Source: Pseudomonadota bacterium
GTDB lineage: Bacteria > Pseudomonadota > Gammaproteobacteria > Acidiferrobacterales > Acidiferrobacteraceae
Assembly: GCA_021819125.1 (NCBI GenBank)
Contig: JAKARW010000005.1
Coordinates: 1 to 52,611 of the forward strand
Length of the DNA stretch: 52,611 nucleotides
Direction of reading: 5' to 3'
Shown here: positions 39,593 through 52,611 of the stretch, one piece after another
Numbering within the stretch: the first letter of the stretch is position 1
Layout of the letters: every line of letters begins with the position of its first letter
Notes under the pieces: model-generated
Databases searched by the model: none
The model's input: only the letters and a program-made list of their open reading frames with translations
Told to the model about the DNA's origin: nothing
Position numbers and translations under genes: made by a program

Positions 39593-40060
39593 CTAATGAA
39601 CGGCCGCCGCCGGCTGGCCGAGGCGGCGTTCCTCGGGGGTCGCATCGCGGATCGCCTGCACGGTCACCGCGAAGCGTACCGTCTGTCCGGCGAGCGGGTG
39701 ATTGGCGTCGACCGTAAGCTTGCCATCAGCAATGGCGGTGACCACAAAGCGGACCGCCTCGCCGCGCTCGTTTTCGGCCTCGACCTCGGCCCCGATGTGC
39801 CGGTACTCCGGGGGGACGTGGGCGATGTCGTCTGTAAATGTCAGCGCCGGGTCATGCTCGCCGAAGCCCTCGCCCGGCGAAAGCTCGACGTCGATTGAGT
39901 CGCCGACCTCAAGGCCCTCGAGGGCGCTTTCGATCTTCTCGAACAACCCCTCCCCCGATCCGTGGAGGTAGGAAATCGGGACATCCGTGTGCTCAAAGAT
40001 CTCGCCATGCCCGTCACGCAGCGTGTAGGTCAATGACACAATCTTGTCTTTGGTAACCAC
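39593..40060 (-). CDS. slyD: FKBP-type peptidyl-prolyl isomerase, SlyD-like
   Basis: VSLTYTLRDGHGEIFEHTDVPISYLHGSGEGLFEKIESALEGLEVGDSIDVELSPGEGFGEHDPALTF; short tail without His cluster. Confidence 0.85.
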   Translation of the reverse strand: MVTKDKIVSLTYTLRDGHGEIFEHTDVPISYLHGSGEGLFEKIESALEGLEVGDSIDVELSPGEGFGEHDPALTFTDDIAHVPPEYRHIGAEVEAENERGEAVRFVVTAIADGKLTVDANHPLAGQTVRFAVTVQAIRDATPEERRLGQPAAAVH

Positions 40061-40069
40061 AATAACCTC

Positions 40070-40513
40070 CTAACGGATGCGCCCTGGTGCGCGATGGGGT
40101 ATTTGTGGGTGGTAGCGTCGCACCACCGCCAGCCGCGCCGAGGCCTGCGCCAACTCTGCCTGGGCATGAGCGTAATCGGTCTTGCCGGCCTGCTCCTCGG
40201 CGCGCCGCGCGGCCTCCTCGACCGCGCGCGCCGCCAGGGCCTCATCGATGTCGGCGGCGCGCTCGCCGACATCGGCAAGCACCGTGATATGGTGCGGCTG
40301 GACTTCGATGAAACCACCGCTCACATAGAAGGCCTGTTCGTCGCCGCTTGCGTCCTGCACGCGTAAAGCGCCGGCCTTGAGGGCGGCGAGCAGCGGCGAG
40401 TGACCGGGCAGGAAACCCGCCTCGCCATCACGCAAGGGCGCGACGACCAAGGTCGCGTCCCCCGAGAACAAGGAGCGCTCGGCGTTGACGATGTCGACGT
40501 GAAAATCGTCCAT
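40070..40513 (-). CDS. atpC: ATP synthase F1 epsilon subunit
   Basis: MDDFHVDIVNAERSLFSGDATLVVAPLRDGEAGFLPGHSPLLAALKAGALRV. Confidence 0.95.
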   Translation of the reverse strand: MDDFHVDIVNAERSLFSGDATLVVAPLRDGEAGFLPGHSPLLAALKAGALRVQDASGDEQAFYVSGGFIEVQPHHITVLADVGERAADIDEALAARAVEEAARRAEEQAGKTDYAHAQAELAQASARLAVVRRYHPQIPHRAPGRIR

Positions 40514-40519
40514 GGCCGG

Positions 40520-42767
<2,248 letters not shown>

Positions 42768-42768
<1 letters not shown>

Positions 42769-44300
42769 CAGTAACCGCCTTCGGCCTTGAATTGCTGAAT
42801 GAAGCGCGTCAGGGCGGCGATGACATCCTCGTTGTAGTCGCCGGTGTTGTCGATGCCTGTCAGCGCCTCGCCCTGTTCGGCGCGGGCCGCCGTGCGCAGC
42901 GCCGAATCGAAGACTGACACCTTCTCCACCGGCAGGTCGTCCAGCACCCCGCTGTTGGCGGCGAGCAGCGTAAGCGCCATGTCGGCCACCGACAAGGGCT
43001 GGTATTGGACCTGCTTCATGAGCTCGGTAAGTCGCTGTCCGCGATCGATCTGTTTGCGCGTCGCCGGATCGAGGTCGGAGGCGAATTGCGCGAACGCCGC
43101 GAGCTCGCGATATTGGGCAAGCGCCAGGCGCACCCCTCCGCCCAGCTTTTTCATGATCTTGGTCTGTGCCGCGCCGCCCACGCGCGAGACCGACAAGCCG
43201 GCGTTGATGGCCGGACGGATGCCCGAATTGAAGAGATCGGTCTCGAGGAAGATCTGGCCGTCGGTGATCGAGATCACGTTGGTTGGCACGAAGGCCGAGA
43301 CGTCGCCTGCCTGGGTCTCGATGATCGGCAACGCGGTGAGCGAGCCGGTGCGTCCCTTGACCCCCGACTGGCGCTCTACATATTCCTCGGTCACGCGCGC
43401 GGCGCGCTCGAGGAGCCGGGAGTGGAGATAAAAGACATCGCCGGGATAGGCCTCGCGTCCCGGCGGCCGGCGCAGGAGCAACGAGATCTGGCGGTAGGCC
43501 CAGGCTTGCTTGGTAAGGTCATCGTAGACAATGAGCGCATCCTGTCCCCGGTCACGGAAATATTCGCCCATGGCACAGCCCGCGTAGGGCGCGAGGTATT
43601 GCATGGCGGCCGGATCAGCGGCGGTCGCCGCGACCACAATGGTATGCTCCATGGCGCCCATTTCCGTCAGACGATGCACGACGCCCGCGACACTGGAGGC
43701 CTTCTGGCCGATCGCCACATAGATGCATAAGACGCCGGTGGTGCGCTGCGCCAAAATGGCGTCTATGGCAAGCGCGGTCTTGCCCGTCTGGCGATCCCCT
43801 ATGATGAGCTCGCGCTGGCCGCGCCCTATCGGCACCATGGCATCGATGGCCTTGATCCCGGTCTGCAGGGGTTGGGTCACGGACCGGCGCGCAATCACGC
43901 CGGGGGCGACCTTCTCCATCGGCGATGTCGTTTTGGCGGGGATGTCGCCGCGCGCATCAAGCGGCCGGCCGAGCGCGTCGACCACGCGCCCGAGGAGCTC
44001 GGGACCCACGGGGACCTCGAGGATGCGGCCGGTGCCCTTGACGATATCGCCTTCGGTGAGGTGTGCGTAGTCTCCCAGAATGACCGCGCCCACGGCGTCG
44101 CGCTCGAGGTTGAGCGCAAGCCCGATCGTGTCGCCGGGGAACTCGAGCATCTCCCCCTGCATGACGTCGGCCAAGCCGTAAATGCGCGCGATGCCGTCGC
44201 TTAGACTCATGATCGTGCCAGTCGACGCCGGGGCCGGGGGCGCGAGCGCCTCGATTCTTTGCTTGATGAGATCCGAGATCTCGCTCGGTTTCAAAGACAT
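42768..44300 (-). CDS. atpA: ATP synthase F1 alpha subunit
   Basis: [67 protein letters not shown]. Confidence 0.98.
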
Positions 44301-44310
44301 AGAAATTCCT

Positions 44311-44844
44311 CTAGAAAGGGCTTAGCGCGTGGGCGAGTGCCGCCAGACGGCCGCGGATCGAGCCATCGAGGACCATATCCCCATATTGAACGATGACGCC
44401 GGCCAGGAGACGGCCGTCGGTTTCCACGACCAGATCCACAAGACGGCCGGTCCGCCGCGCCAGCGCCGCGCGTAACCGCTCGCGCTGGGGCTCGCTCAAC
44501 GGCAGGGCCGTGGTAATGGTCGCGTGGGTCCGGTTCTCGGCATCATCCTTTAAAGCGGCGAAGACCGTCGCAATAGCGGGCAGCACGGCCAGCCGGTCGT
44601 TTTGCAACAGCAGATCGATGAGGCGCGCCAAAGGAGGCGAGTCGGGCTCGCCGGACGCGAGCGCGGCGGCAAGGCGCGCGCGCGGAACCTCGGGGTTCTC
44701 GGCCAAGGCCGCGATCGCGGGATCAGAAAGCGCCCGGGCGGCGGCCTCAAGGCGCGCAAGCAGTGCGGCGCGATCGATCCCATCCACCGCCATGAGCGCC
44801 CGGGCATAGGGGCGCGCGACGGCCGTCAATTGGTCGCCGATCAC
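44311..44844 (-). CDS. atpH: ATP synthase F1 delta subunit
   Basis: [11 protein letters not shown]..., position in atp operon, [25 protein letters not shown]. Confidence 0.94.
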   Translation of the reverse strand: MIGDQLTAVARPYARALMAVDGIDRAALLARLEAAARALSDPAIAALAENPEVPRARLAAALASGEPDSPPLARLIDLLLQNDRLAVLPAIATVFAALKDDAENRTHATITTALPLSEPQRERLRAALARRTGRLVDLVVETDGRLLAGVIVQYGDMVLDGSIRGRLAALAHALSPF

Positions 44845-45311
44845 AATTGCCCCGCGACTTCTTCGAGAAGCCGGTCATGCAGGCGGGAGTCGATCTCGCG
44901 CTCCACGACACGCTCCGCGCCCACCAAGGCCAGCCGCGCGACATCGGCGCGCAGCTGCTCGCGCACGCGGGCCATCTCGGCCTCGGCCTCGGCGCGCGCC
45001 AACTTTACGGCGCGCTCACTCTCGGCGTGAGCGCGCTCGCGGGCCTCCTCGATGATCTCGCGGGAGCGCCGCTCGGCGTGGTCCAGGATCTCGGCCGCGC
45101 GTTCGCGGGCCACGGCCAGGATCTCTTCTTGCTGTTGTTGCGCCAGATCGAGCGCCTTGCGGCCTTGGTCGGCCGCGGCCAGGCCGTCGGCGATGCGTTG
45201 CTGGCGGCGCTCCATGATGGCCGTAAGCGGCCCCCAGAGGTAGCGCTTGACGAAGACGATGAGCACCGCGAAGGTGACCATCTGGACGATGAGGGTCACG
45301 GATATCGGCAT
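44841..45311 (-). CDS. atpF: ATP synthase Fo subunit b
   Basis: N-terminal TM, YLWGPLTAIMERRQQRIADGLAAADQGRKAL, charged coiled coil. Confidence 0.95.
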   Translation of the reverse strand: MPISVTLIVQMVTFAVLIVFVKRYLWGPLTAIMERRQQRIADGLAAADQGRKALDLAQQQQEEILAVARERAAEILDHAERRSREIIEEARERAHAESERAVKLARAEAEAEMARVREQLRADVARLALVGAERVVEREIDSRLHDRLLEEVAGQL

Positions 45312-45336
45312 GGTGTGGGCGCGTCCCTGTCCGGCC

Positions 45337-45642
45337 TTAATGAGCGACGTGCGTGATGGCGGCGACGGCCGCCGCCTCGAACGGATTCACGAACGTGAAA
45401 TACATCGCGAAGGCCGCGGCAATGAACGGGAACGACTCCATGAGGCCCGCGGTAACAAACATCTGCACGCGCAAGATCGGCAGCATCTCCGGCTGGCGCG
45501 CGATGCCCTCGATGTATTTGGAACAGATAAGGCCCCAGCCGAGGGCCGAACCCAATGCCGCCCCCGCAAAGATGATGCCGACCGCGACGGCCGTGTAGGA
45601 AAAGACCATGCCGATAACCGGCGCAAGCTGCGGATCAACCAT
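45337..45642 (-). CDS. atpE: ATP synthase Fo subunit c
   Basis: Two-helix hairpin with EGIARQPEM loop and GLMESFPFIA carboxylate helix. Confidence 0.95.
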   Translation of the reverse strand: MVDPQLAPVIGMVFSYTAVAVGIIFAGAALGSALGWGLICSKYIEGIARQPEMLPILRVQMFVTAGLMESFPFIAAAFAMYFTFVNPFEAAAVAAITHVAH

Positions 45643-45682
45643 AAAGCGACTCCTTTAGATAAAAAATGAAAGCACCCAGACT

Positions 45683-46842
<1,160 letters not shown>

Positions 46843-46889
46843 GATGGTCCCGACCCGGTCGGCCTCGTTAGGGGCGCCCGCGGCGGCGC

Positions 46890-46918
46890 AGTATAAGTGT
46901 TCTTTATGCCAGGGTCAA
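46890..46918 (-). promoter_or_regulatory. Sigma70-type promoter upstream of the atp operon
   Basis: Minus strand TTGACC (46918-46913), 17-nt spacer, TATACT (46895-46890), about 48 nt upstream of the atpI ATG. Confidence 0.7.
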
Positions 46919-46946
46919 ACGGGGCCGTAGGCTCGCAGGCGAGGAC

Positions 46947-47267
46947 TTACGGGGGGCCTAGCCGCGGTTTGGCCCAGGCGGCCGCCTGCTGGCGCTCGGC
47001 CGGGGTCAGCCTCGCCGTGACCTGGCGGGCAAGCTCGGCCGCGCGCGGCAGTTTCGGGGCCGCACGCTCGTACCAAGCCAGGGCATGGACGAGATGGTCC
47101 GGCTGGCCGACCCCATACTGATACAGCTCGCCTAGCTTAAGCTCGGCATTGGGCGCCCCGCTTCGGGCCTCGCGCTTAAGGCTTCGCAGGCCCGCGTACG
47201 CCGGATGCCAACACAGGATCACTAGAGTAAGGCCGGCGATGCCGGGAGTCCATCGTTTCACGCCCAC
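46947..47267 (-). CDS. Secreted Sel1/TPR-like repeat protein
   Basis: Signal peptide-like N-terminus, GAPNAELKLGELYQYGVGQPDHLVHALAWYERAA. Confidence 0.65.
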   Translation of the reverse strand: MGVKRWTPGIAGLTLVILCWHPAYAGLRSLKREARSGAPNAELKLGELYQYGVGQPDHLVHALAWYERAAPKLPRAAELARQVTARLTPAERQQAAAWAKPRLGPP

Positions 47268-47273
47268 CTCCTG

Positions 47274-48125
47274 TCACGAAAATCGGCCGAGCAGGCCCTC
47301 GAGCTCGTCCATACTATGATAGTCGATCGTGATGCGTCCTGCCCCGGCACGCCGTGTCTGGATCCGTACGCGCGCCCCCAGGGTTTCGGTGAGGCGGCGC
47401 TCGAGCGCCGCGACGTCGGGGTCGGGGACGGCCTTGGGGGGTGCCGGCCGCGCGTGTTGTTGGACACGCCGTTCGGTCTCACGGACGCTTAAGGCCTTGG
47501 CGACCACCTCGCGTGCCAAGGCGGCCTGGGCCTTGGGATCGGCGATACCGAGCAGCGCGCGGCCATGCCCCATCTCGAGTTGGCCGGCGTCGAGCAGGTC
47601 GCGCACCTCGGGGGCCAACCCGAGAAGCCGCAGGAGGTTGGTGACGGCCGCCCGCGACCGGCCAACCTGGGTGGCGACCTCGTCGTGCGTGAGCCCAAAC
47701 TCCTCTTGCAGGCGCTTTAAGCCGGCGGCCTCTTCGAGGGGATTGAGATCCTCGCGCTGGATGTTTTCGATCAAGGCCACGGCCATGACCGCTCGGTCCG
47801 GGATGTTGCGCACGATGACCGGAACCTCGGCAAGACCCGCGATCTGGGCGGCGCGCCAACGGCGCTCTCCGGCAATGATCTCGAAGCCGCCGGTCACCTC
47901 GCGCACCAGGATGGGTTGCACGATGCCTTGGGCGCGGATGGAGTCGGCAAGGGCGCTCAAGGCCTCGGGCTCCATGTGCGTGCGCGGTTGGTAACGGCCC
48001 CGCCGCAGGTGTTCGATCGGCAGCGCGCGGATGGTATCCGGCGACGCGGGCGCGGCGTCAGGGCGCGGGCCATCGCCGAACAGGGCGTCCAGGCCGCGTC
48101 CGAGCCGGGGGCGTTTCTCCTTCAT
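47274..48125 (-). CDS. parB: Chromosome partitioning protein ParB
   Basis: RLGRGLDALFG, IRAQGIVQPILVREVTGGFEIIAGERRWRAAQIAGL, NLNPLEEA-like ENIQREDLNPLEEAAGLKRLQEEFGLTHDEVA. Confidence 0.97.
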   Translation of the reverse strand: MKEKRPRLGRGLDALFGDGPRPDAAPASPDTIRALPIEHLRRGRYQPRTHMEPEALSALADSIRAQGIVQPILVREVTGGFEIIAGERRWRAAQIAGLAEVPVIVRNIPDRAVMAVALIENIQREDLNPLEEAAGLKRLQEEFGLTHDEVATQVGRSRAAVTNLLRLLGLAPEVRDLLDAGQLEMGHGRALLGIADPKAQAALAREVVAKALSVRETERRVQQHARPAPPKAVPDPDVAALERRLTETLGARVRIQTRRAGAGRITIDYHSMDELEGLLGRFS

Positions 48126-48904
48126 GGGGGCAGGTCTCCTGCGGCAGGTGGGGGTTCGCGCGCCAGAATCTCGGCGGCGAGGGCGAGATAGGCCTGGGCC
48201 CCGCGCGACGCGCGATCATACTGGATCACCGGGATGCCGTGGCTCGGGGCCTCGGCGAGCCGGACATTGCGCGGAATGATGGTCTGGAAGAGCTGGTTGC
48301 CGAAATGGCGGGTCAACTGATCCGAGACCTCGAGGGCCAGACTGTTGCGCGGGTCGAACATGGTGCGCAGCAGGCCGTCTATGGTCAGCGCCGGGTTCAG
48401 CTGGGCACGCACGCGGCGTATGGTGCCAAGCAGGGCCGTCAGCCCCTCCAAGGCATAGTATTCGCACTGCATGGGGATCAGCACGGCATCGGCAGCCACG
48501 AGCGCGTTTACCGTCAAAAGGCTCAACGCCGGGGGACAGTCGATATAAATATAATCGTAGCCGCCCTGAAGGGGCGCGAGCGCCTGGCGCAGACGCCGCT
48601 CGCGCTGCGGGATCTGGATGAGCTCAAGTTCGGCGCCCGACAGATCGGCATGCGCGGCCAGCACATCGTAGCCACATGCCACGGCGGCGATCGCGTTACG
48701 GGGCTCAGCTTCGCCGAACAAGACATCATAGAGGCCCTGTTGCGTAGCCGCCGCGCCACTGCCCATAGTGGCGTTGCCCTGCGGATCGAGGTCGATGAGC
48801 AGGACCCGCCGGCCCTGCTCGGCAAGCGCGGCCGCCAGGTTGATGCCGGTCGTGGTCTTGCCCACCCCGCCTTTTTGATTGGCGATGGCAACGATGCGCG
48901 TCAT
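48122..48904 (-). CDS. parA: Chromosome partitioning ATPase ParA/Soj
   Basis: IVAIANQKGGVGKTTTGINLAAALAEQGRRVLLIDLDPQGNATMGSG. Confidence 0.97.
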   Translation of the reverse strand: MTRIVAIANQKGGVGKTTTGINLAAALAEQGRRVLLIDLDPQGNATMGSGAAATQQGLYDVLFGEAEPRNAIAAVACGYDVLAAHADLSGAELELIQIPQRERRLRQALAPLQGGYDYIYIDCPPALSLLTVNALVAADAVLIPMQCEYYALEGLTALLGTIRRVRAQLNPALTIDGLLRTMFDPRNSLALEVSDQLTRHFGNQLFQTIIPRNVRLAEAPSHGIPVIQYDRASRGAQAYLALAAEILAREPPPAAGDLPP

Positions 48905-49563
48905 GGGTCGCGCGCGAGCACAACGAGGTGGCGCTTGGCGGCAAGCCCCGGCACCTCGAGGGCGTGCACGGCCTGAATGGTGAAGGGCGGCGCCACGGTC
49001 GCGAGCTCCTCCGTCGGGAGCGCCCCCTTCATGGCGGCGATGACACCGCCTTGCGCGAGCAGGCGGCCGGCGGATAGCGCGATGTCGTTCAGGCTCGCAA
49101 ACGCGCGCGCGGTGATGACCGCGTAAGGCGCCTCTGGCGCATGGTCCTCCACCCGTCCATGGGCCAGGGCGACCTGCGTAAGGGCGAGCCGCGCGACCAC
49201 CTCCGTCAGGAAATCCATGCGCTTACGGGACCGATCGAGCAGGGTCACCGAGCGGCGCGCCTGCAACACCGCAATCGGGATGCCCGGCAGACCCGCGCCG
49301 CTGCCCATGTCGAGCAGGCGGCCGGTCGGCAGGTGCGGCAGGATGGCAAGGCTGTCTAGGATGTGGCGCTCCACCATATCCTCGGGGTCGTGGATCGCCG
49401 TCAGATTGAAGACCCGGTTCCAGCGCGCCAGGGTCTCGAGATAGGATAAAAGGCGCGTCTCGGTATCGGCATCGGCGGCCAGACCCAACGCCTGCAGACC
49501 GGTATGCAGGCGCTTTGCCGCCCGCCCCCACGGGGCCGCGCCCATCGGCTGCGCGCGGCCCAT
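48901..49563 (-). CDS. rsmG: 16S rRNA (guanine527-N7)-methyltransferase RsmG
   Basis: LETLARWNRVFNLTAIHDPEDMVERHILDSLAILPHLPTGRLLDMGSGAGLPGIPIAV. Confidence 0.96.
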   Translation of the reverse strand: MGRAQPMGAAPWGRAAKRLHTGLQALGLAADADTETRLLSYLETLARWNRVFNLTAIHDPEDMVERHILDSLAILPHLPTGRLLDMGSGAGLPGIPIAVLQARRSVTLLDRSRKRMDFLTEVVARLALTQVALAHGRVEDHAPEAPYAVITARAFASLNDIALSAGRLLAQGGVIAAMKGALPTEELATVAPPFTIQAVHALEVPGLAAKRHLVVLARDP

Positions 49564-49564
49564 A

Positions 49565-51424
49565 TCAGGCCCGCACCCGCTTGAGATGCACGAGCAGCAG
49601 CGAGACGGCGGCCGGCGTGACCCCCGGTAGGCGCGCCGCCTGACCCAAGGTCGCCGGCCGGTGGCGCGCCAGACGCTGGCGGACCTCGGTGGATAGGCCG
49701 CGTATGCCCAGATAATCCAGATCCTCTGGCAAAACCATTTCCTCATGGTGGGCGCGGCGCGCGATCTCGTCGCCCTGGCGCGCGATATAGCCCGCGTACT
49801 TGACCGAGACTTCGAGCTGGCGCGCGGCCTTGGCGTCGCTGAGCGCCGCCTCGGAGGGCGCCATCTCGATGATGTCGTTATAGCCCACGCCGGGGCGCTT
49901 GAGGAGGTCAAATAGCGAACTTTCGCGCGCCAGGTCTTGGCCGAGGCGCGCGACGACCGCCGGGTCTCCGGGGCGCACGAACACCGAGCGCAGGCGCGCC
50001 TGCTCACAAGAGACGGCCTGCTCGCGCCGGGCGATCTCCCGATAGCGGGTGTCACTGATGAGCCCCAACCGATGCGCCACGGGGGCCAGCCGCTCGTCGG
50101 CGTTGTCTTCGCGCAGCAAAAGCCGGTGTTCGGCGCGCGAGGTGAACATACGGTAAGGCTCGGTGAGGCCTTGAGTAATGAGGTCGTCTACCAGCACCCC
50201 GAGATAGGCCTCGTGGCGCCCAGGCCACCAGGCACCCTCGGCGCGCGCCGCGAGGGCGGCGTTGATGCCGGCCAGGAGGCCCTGCGCGGCGGCCTCCTCA
50301 TACCCGGTCGTTCCGTTGATTTGGCCTGCGAAGAACAGCCCATCCACGGCCTGGGTCTCTAGCGAAGGTTTCAGGTCGCGCGGATCGAAATAATCGTATT
50401 CGATGGCGTAGCCGGGGCGGGTCAGCACCGCCCTACCAAGGCCCGGTATGGAACGGACCAGGCGCCACTGGGCATCGAACGGCAGGCTGGTGGAGATGCC
50501 GTTGGGGTAGATCTCGGGGGTATCCAGGCCTTCTGGCTCGAGAAAGATCTGATGCGAGGTCTTGTCGGCGAAACGCACGACCTTGTCCTCGAGCGACGGA
50601 CAGTAGCGCGGGCCCGTCCCCTCGATGGCGCCCGTATAGAGGGGAGACCTATCAAGGGCGGCGCGCACGATCGCATGGGTCTCTTCGGTCGTGTGCGCGA
50701 TATGGCAAACGACCTGATCCGGCCGCGCCGGCTCGTCGTAGGAGAAATACGGCGCCGGATCATCGCCCGCCTGCGCCTCCAAAACCGAAAAATCGATGGT
50801 GCGGCCGTCGATGCGCGGCGGGGTGCCGGTCTTTAAGCGCCCCACGCGAAACGGCAGGGCGCGTAGCCGGTCGGCGAGGGCGCGCGCCGGGGGTTCGCCG
50901 GCCCGCCCCCCCGCGTAGTGGCTCAGACCTACATGGATGAGTCCGGCGAGAAAGGTCCCGGTGGTCAAGACGACGGTGTGCGCGCGCATGACAAGACCCA
51001 TCTGGGTGACGACGCCGGCCACCGCGCGGCCCTCGACCAAGAGATCATCGACCGCCTGCTGGAAGATGTGGAGGTTTGGCTGATGTTCGAGGACGCGGCG
51101 CACGGCGGCCTTGTAGAGCACCCGGTCGGCCTGCACGCGTGTGGCGCGCACCGCCGGGCCCTTGCGTGCATTCAGGGTGCGGCACTGGATGGCGGCGGCA
51201 TCGGCGCAGTATCCCATGGCCCCGCCCAGGGCATCGATCTCGCGCACCAGATGCCCCTTGCCGATCCCGCCGATCGCCGGGTTGCAGGACATCTGGCCCA
51301 GGGTCTCGATGTTATGGGTGAGCAGCAGGGTCTTGCGCCCCATGCGCGCCGCGGCGAGCGCGGCCTCCGTACCGGCATGGCCGCCGCCCACGACAATGAC
51401 CTCATAACGCTCTTCGTGCTCCAC
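49565..51424 (-). CDS. mnmG: tRNA uridine 5-carboxymethylaminomethyl modification enzyme MnmG
   Basis: [65 protein letters not shown] start preceded by GGGAGG. Confidence 0.97.
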   Translation of the reverse strand: MEHEERYEVIVVGGGHAGTEAALAAARMGRKTLLLTHNIETLGQMSCNPAIGGIGKGHLVREIDALGGAMGYCADAAAIQCRTLNARKGPAVRATRVQADRVLYKAAVRRVLEHQPNLHIFQQAVDDLLVEGRAVAGVVTQMGLVMRAHTVVLTTGTFLAGLIHVGLSHYAGGRAGEPPARALADRLRALPFRVGRLKTGTPPRIDGRTIDFSVLEAQAGDDPAPYFSYDEPARPDQVVCHIAHTTEETHAIVRAALDRSPLYTGAIEGTGPRYCPSLEDKVVRFADKTSHQIFLEPEGLDTPEIYPNGISTSLPFDAQWRLVRSIPGLGRAVLTRPGYAIEYDYFDPRDLKPSLETQAVDGLFFAGQINGTTGYEEAAAQGLLAGINAALAARAEGAWWPGRHEAYLGVLVDDLITQGLTEPYRMFTSRAEHRLLLREDNADERLAPVAHRLGLISDTRYREIARREQAVSCEQARLRSVFVRPGDPAVVARLGQDLARESSLFDLLKRPGVGYNDIIEMAPSEAALSDAKAARQLEVSVKYAGYIARQGDEIARRAHHEEMVLPEDLDYLGIRGLSTEVRQRLARHRPATLGQAARLPGVTPAAVSLLLVHLKRVRA

Positions 51425-52002
51425 GCCGCAGACCTCCCGCGAAGGGGAGATGATAACATGAGCGGCAACCGGCCTTGGGGGGATAAGGCCGTGGTCGTTC
51501 CGTTGCGCTCGCCTAGCCCTTGAGGCGCGTGGGCGCGTCGTCCGCAAGGGGTAAGAGCCGGATGTCGACGGCGTCATGCCTGTCGGTCGCCGCGCGCACC
51601 CGCAGTCCCCACCGCAGGCGATCATAGGGGTCCTCCTCCCCTTGCGCCAACACGAGGGCGTCGCGACCGGAGTTCGCGCCCCCGCCCCGAAGAACCAAAG
51701 ACCGGGGCGCGAGCGCCCGGTGACGGGCAGCCGCACGGTTCTTGCCCACATGAGGCGCGCGCGATTCGTGGTGCTCGTGCTCGACCAAGCGCTTGCGCCG
51801 CGTATCCGCGAGCGTGGGGGCCGGGGCCGATTTCAGCAGTTTCCGCGCGAACGGCCGCAACCCCGGGTACGGCGGGGTGACGAGGGGGTATGCCACAGGC
51901 CGCCTGCGGGCCGGGTCGCGGGGTGTCGTGCGACGGCCGGGCCCGGTCACCGGCCGCCCTCGGCGCGACCCTCTGGCCCAAGTCGCGCCGGGCCGCCCGC
52001 GC

Positions 52003-52611
52003 TCAGTACACGAAACGCTGCCAGAGTGGCACGAAGGCGAGCTCCGGGGTATTGCCGCCGCCCCCGAAGTTGGTGGCATTGGACACCCCGGGGGCATACC
52101 GGATCTTCAAGTTGCCATTGACGTCATTGAGGCTCGAGTTATTCCCCAACATCGACATCGACATATTGTTCATATTGGCGGTGTCGATCATGCCCATAAT
52201 GGTGCCGTTTCCAATCGCGGTCAGCGACTCGCCGGCGGCGACCACGCCGGTGAGGTCGGAGCTACCAAGCAAGGTCACGCCGCCGCCGGTAATGATGCCG
52301 CTCGTGGCCACGCCGGTCCCGCAGGCGGCCGCGCTCCCGGTGCCCGCGCAGAGATAACCCGTGACCGTCCCGCTTGGCTCAGTGGTATCGCTCGCCTCGG
52401 TCTCGGTGGTGTCGTTGATGGCCGGCACGTCGGTCGATGGCGCTCCGGCGACATAGACGGTCCCGCCACCGCTATAGGGGTAGCTTACGCTGCCGCCGCT
52501 GATCAACACGGCGTTGGCCACAGGCCCCGTTCCCTCTCCGGGACTTACCGCATTGACGCCGTCGGGACAGACGTTGGTCGGGATGATGGCCTGGTTGCAG
52601 ACATTGGGCAT
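52003..52611 (-). CDS. C-terminal part of a Gly/Ser/Thr-rich surface protein, possibly PilX-like pilus protein (runs off the window)
   Basis: Repetitive SGIITGGGVTLLGSSDLTGVVAAGESLTAIGNGTIMGMI...NGNLKIRYAPGVSNATNF...LAFVPLWQRFVY; PilX resemblance by impression only. Confidence 0.5.
   Translation of the reverse strand: MPNVCNQAIIPTNVCPDGVNAVSPGEGTGPVANAVLISGGSVSYPYSGGGTVYVAGAPSTDVPAINDTTETEASDTTEPSGTVTGYLCAGTGSAAACGTGVATSGIITGGGVTLLGSSDLTGVVAAGESLTAIGNGTIMGMIDTANMNNMSMSMLGNNSSLNDVNGNLKIRYAPGVSNATNFGGGGNTPELAFVPLWQRFVY

Noticed and set aside
51513-52097. 194-aa minus-strand ORF between mnmG and the surface protein
   Set aside because: Mostly Pro/Arg/Gly-rich and unlike protein-coding sequence; only the last ~50 aa look plausible, too weak to call

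Overview
The window is a GC-rich proteobacterial chromosome segment. The gene content and the mnmG-rsmG-parA-parB / atpIBEFHAGDC / glmU-glmS order suggest a gammaproteobacterium near the replication origin; an acidophile is only a guess. No tRNA, rRNA or CRISPR array was recognised by eye. Most of the window is housekeeping: prmB (partial), dsbA, an acetolactate synthase, mpl, rnd, engB, polA, a LOG-family gene, thrB, uvrD, glmS, glmU, slyD, the full F1Fo ATP synthase operon, parAB, rsmG and mnmG. The standout is a minus-strand beta-oxidation operon at about 1218-13073. Its first gene is one uninterrupted ~2284-codon ORF. Read by eye, it fuses a FixC/ETF-QO-like flavoprotein, a FixX-like Fe-S domain, a degenerate acyl-CoA dehydrogenase-like module, an intact acyl-CoA dehydrogenase, an ETF-beta (FixA) domain and an ETF-alpha (FixB) domain. 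It is followed, through three successive ATGA start/stop overlaps, by a thiolase (FadI-like), FadJ-like and FadD-like genes. If real, the first oxidation step and its whole electron relay to quinone sit in a single polypeptide; I do not know of a description of such a protein. Secondary points of interest are an isolated MobA/L-like relaxase plus TraD/VirD4-like coupling protein pair, an operon with two tandem-duplicated YbjQ-like proteins plus PspA, a twice-frameshifted HipA-like kinase remnant, a PolA whose proofreading DxE motif is DLW, and a degenerate GGDEF protein. All domain calls are from motif recognition without database searches.
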